The notes beneath the pieces are model-generated. The model was not told the origin of the DNA and ran no database searches. It was given only the letters and a program-made list of their open reading frames with translations. Both the position numbers and the translations under genes were made by a program. A DNA stretch of 64,000 nucleotides, taken from Motacilla alba alba (Eukaryota > Chordata > Aves > Passeriformes > Motacillidae). Positions 62,501 through 64,000 of this stretch are shown here, in pieces. Position 1 is the first letter of the stretch. Each line of letters begins with the position of its first letter. Location: positions 10,027,619-10,091,618 of the forward strand of contig NC_052026.1 of assembly GCF_015832195.1 (NCBI RefSeq). The letters run 5' to 3'.

Positions 62501-62653
62501 TTGCCAAGTACTTTTACAGAAGCATGCTGAAAGCAGAAGAAAAAAAGTCTGCACTGAAACACATTATTCATTATATTGTGCTGTTCTAATTAAGTGGTTT
62601 TGTACCCTTTATTTCTCCTGACAGCAAGGGAGATCATCTAATTAATCTCATAA
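59513..62653. other. Unique AT-rich non-coding DNA
   Basis: No gene or identifiable repeat is seen. Frames of 72-87 codons (60681-60899, 61279-61682) are featureless. Confidence 0.6.
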
Positions 62654-62947
62654 CTAGTCCATCATCTCCAATATTTCAAGGCTGCCTAGTAGACCCCATT
62701 TACAAAACAGTCTCAGTTTGACTGTGCTTCTCCCAGGTTGAATGGACAAGCTTTCATCTATCTCCCCTAAAACCAGAAGAAAACCTTCTCTCAAACCTTT
62801 TGTAGCAAGTTCCATGCAGAGTCTAAAGATGAAAGTCAAATGCACTTCTAAAACCACGTGGGCCACAAGCATGGCAGATGAGTCCAGCAGAGGAGTTCTA
62901 GGGTTTGAGCATGCCAAGGCACGGTGACTACTAAGCCGGTTAGCCAT
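62654..62947 (-). other. 97-codon open frame, unassigned
   Basis: An ATG-initiated minus-strand frame ends just after LEILEMMD at 62654. The middle is hydrophobic (MLVAHVVLEVHLTFIF). A 61-codon frame is open on the opposite strand over 62742-62927. The local sequence is less AT-rich than average. I recognise no family. It could be a decayed exon, an LTR remnant or chance. Confidence 0.15.
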
Positions 62948-64000
62948 GAAGGGTCAGCTGCATAAATCTCAGACATTCAAGCCAGTAACTGAAGAAATAT
63001 TCCAAACTCTTAAAAGGAATTTTCTAGCACAATTTGTGAAAAGCATCCAACACTTGAATAAATTATAATTTAAATGACAAAGTGATAACTGTACAAACAA
63101 CACCCTGAATCTAACCGAACAATTTTACCATCAAGACAAGAGAACAAAGGTCCAATTTGGGTCCCAATTTACTTAGGATAGACTGAGAAAAGTTACAAGA
63201 AGCAAGAGAGACCAGCTGAAAAAGTCATACAAGCACATGAATCTGAGCCTTCCCATTTCCCTAGCACAGCTCTTCTGGAAGAACTCTTCACAGCTTTAGC
63301 TAGATTCCATTTCAAATGGCCATAAAATGATTTATATTACCCTGTTCATGCTTTCTCTAGATCATTTCTAATTTCATCTTCTCACAGGAATTTGTTCTAA
63401 TTAACTGTATATTTTTTACAGTGAAATATTTACACAAACTTTGAGACTCCTAAAGACTTCTTCCTATTTCTTCATTAAAGAAGTACACATTTATTCAAGT
63501 AGCATTCAAGTCTTCTTATAAAGAGGTGAACTCACTCACATACAAGGTCCTCAGTCCAGCATTTATCATACCTAGCTAAAATGCACAATTGGTTTGGCTC
63601 TAACAGTAACTGAAAAGAAAAAAACACTTGTTCAAACCAAATTGTCTAGTACCTCAAGGGGCATGGTAAGCCTCTACACCAACTAATCAAACAGCTAAAC
63701 TGAAATAGTTTTTCCTCATTACTACAGGTAACAAAGTACAAGGTTTTGCAGATGTGCCCATAAGAATACAGGTCTCCTGGAAAGCCAAATACAGTATTTA
63801 AGCATTTCAGGCTACTTCAATGAATCATACAGGAGCACATTATTGATTTCATGCTATGACTACAGTACACAGTAAGATATTAGACCTACAACTCGTTTTG
63901 AACAGCAAGACTCAACTTGTTATAGAAAATCCAGCAATCTTCAGTTTGAACTCCTGTGTGGAAAGATTTTGTATCACTAACAGCCACATCTTCCCACAGC
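62948..64000. other. Unique AT-rich non-coding DNA to the window end
   Basis: Nothing recognisable is seen. The last bases form a pyrimidine-rich CAG (ending at about 63999) that looks like an acceptor, but the sequence stops there. Confidence 0.55.

Noticed and set aside
1..64000. CRISPR array, operons, phage or bacterial defence genes
   Set aside because: There are no regularly spaced repeats, no dense long ORFs and no ribosome-binding-site pattern; the sequence is vertebrate nuclear DNA with CR1 elements.

Overview
This is AT-rich vertebrate nuclear DNA that reads as the genome of a bird, most likely a songbird. The avian signal is the repertoire of CR1 LINE fragments: 3' ends with the TTCTATGAT-type tail or its reverse complement, and degraded CR1 reverse-transcriptase sequence. 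The passerine signal is one short minus-strand SINE at about 58420-58545. Its head is a decayed tRNA-Ile(AAT) and its tail is CR1-like, which is the architecture I know for TguSINE1 of passerines. Species and chromosome cannot be told from the sequence.

I find no gene I can name and no convincing multi-exon coding structure. The longest open frames (173 codons on minus at 14169-14690, 150 codons on plus at 20138-20590, 132 codons on plus at 54554-54952) match no family I recognise and carry no motif. The window is best described as a gene desert or the inside of a very large intron. A few places have exon-like character and are listed at low confidence: a minus-strand candidate last exon near 3782-4008, and two plus-strand segments at 59280-59360 and 59387-59512, each behind a strong pyrimidine tract plus AG.

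Layout. 1-1734: unique DNA. 1735-2520: old CR1 reverse-transcriptase fragment, plus strand. 2521-6950: unique DNA with a possible minus-strand exon. 6954-7008: A-rich tract. 7444-7535: CR1 3' end, minus. 7536-17550: mostly unique DNA, with some compact stretches that look like conserved non-coding sequence, a 20-bp perfect palindrome and two unassigned ORF regions. 17554-17610: TA/CA microsatellite. 17748-17930: CR1 3' end, plus. 18905-19175: CR1 reverse-transcriptase fragment, minus. 19176-35400: unique DNA with many A-tracts on the plus strand and a CNE-like block at 27190-27620. 35405-35625: probable CR1. 36349-36417: a fold-back duplication. 36421-49270: unique DNA with short hairpins and a 23-nt A-tract. 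49277-49810: two adjacent CR1 fragments, minus. 50890-51330: probable solo LTR of an endogenous retrovirus, minus. 51340-58400: unique DNA. 58420-58545: tRNA-Ile SINE. 58546-64000: unique DNA with the 59.3-kb exon-like pair.

No gene neighbourhood or operon-like co-operation can be inferred. The repeats are independent insertions of different ages. I saw no previously undescribed multi-gene system. The most unusual structure is the fold-back duplication at 36349-36417, which looks like a replication template-switch scar.
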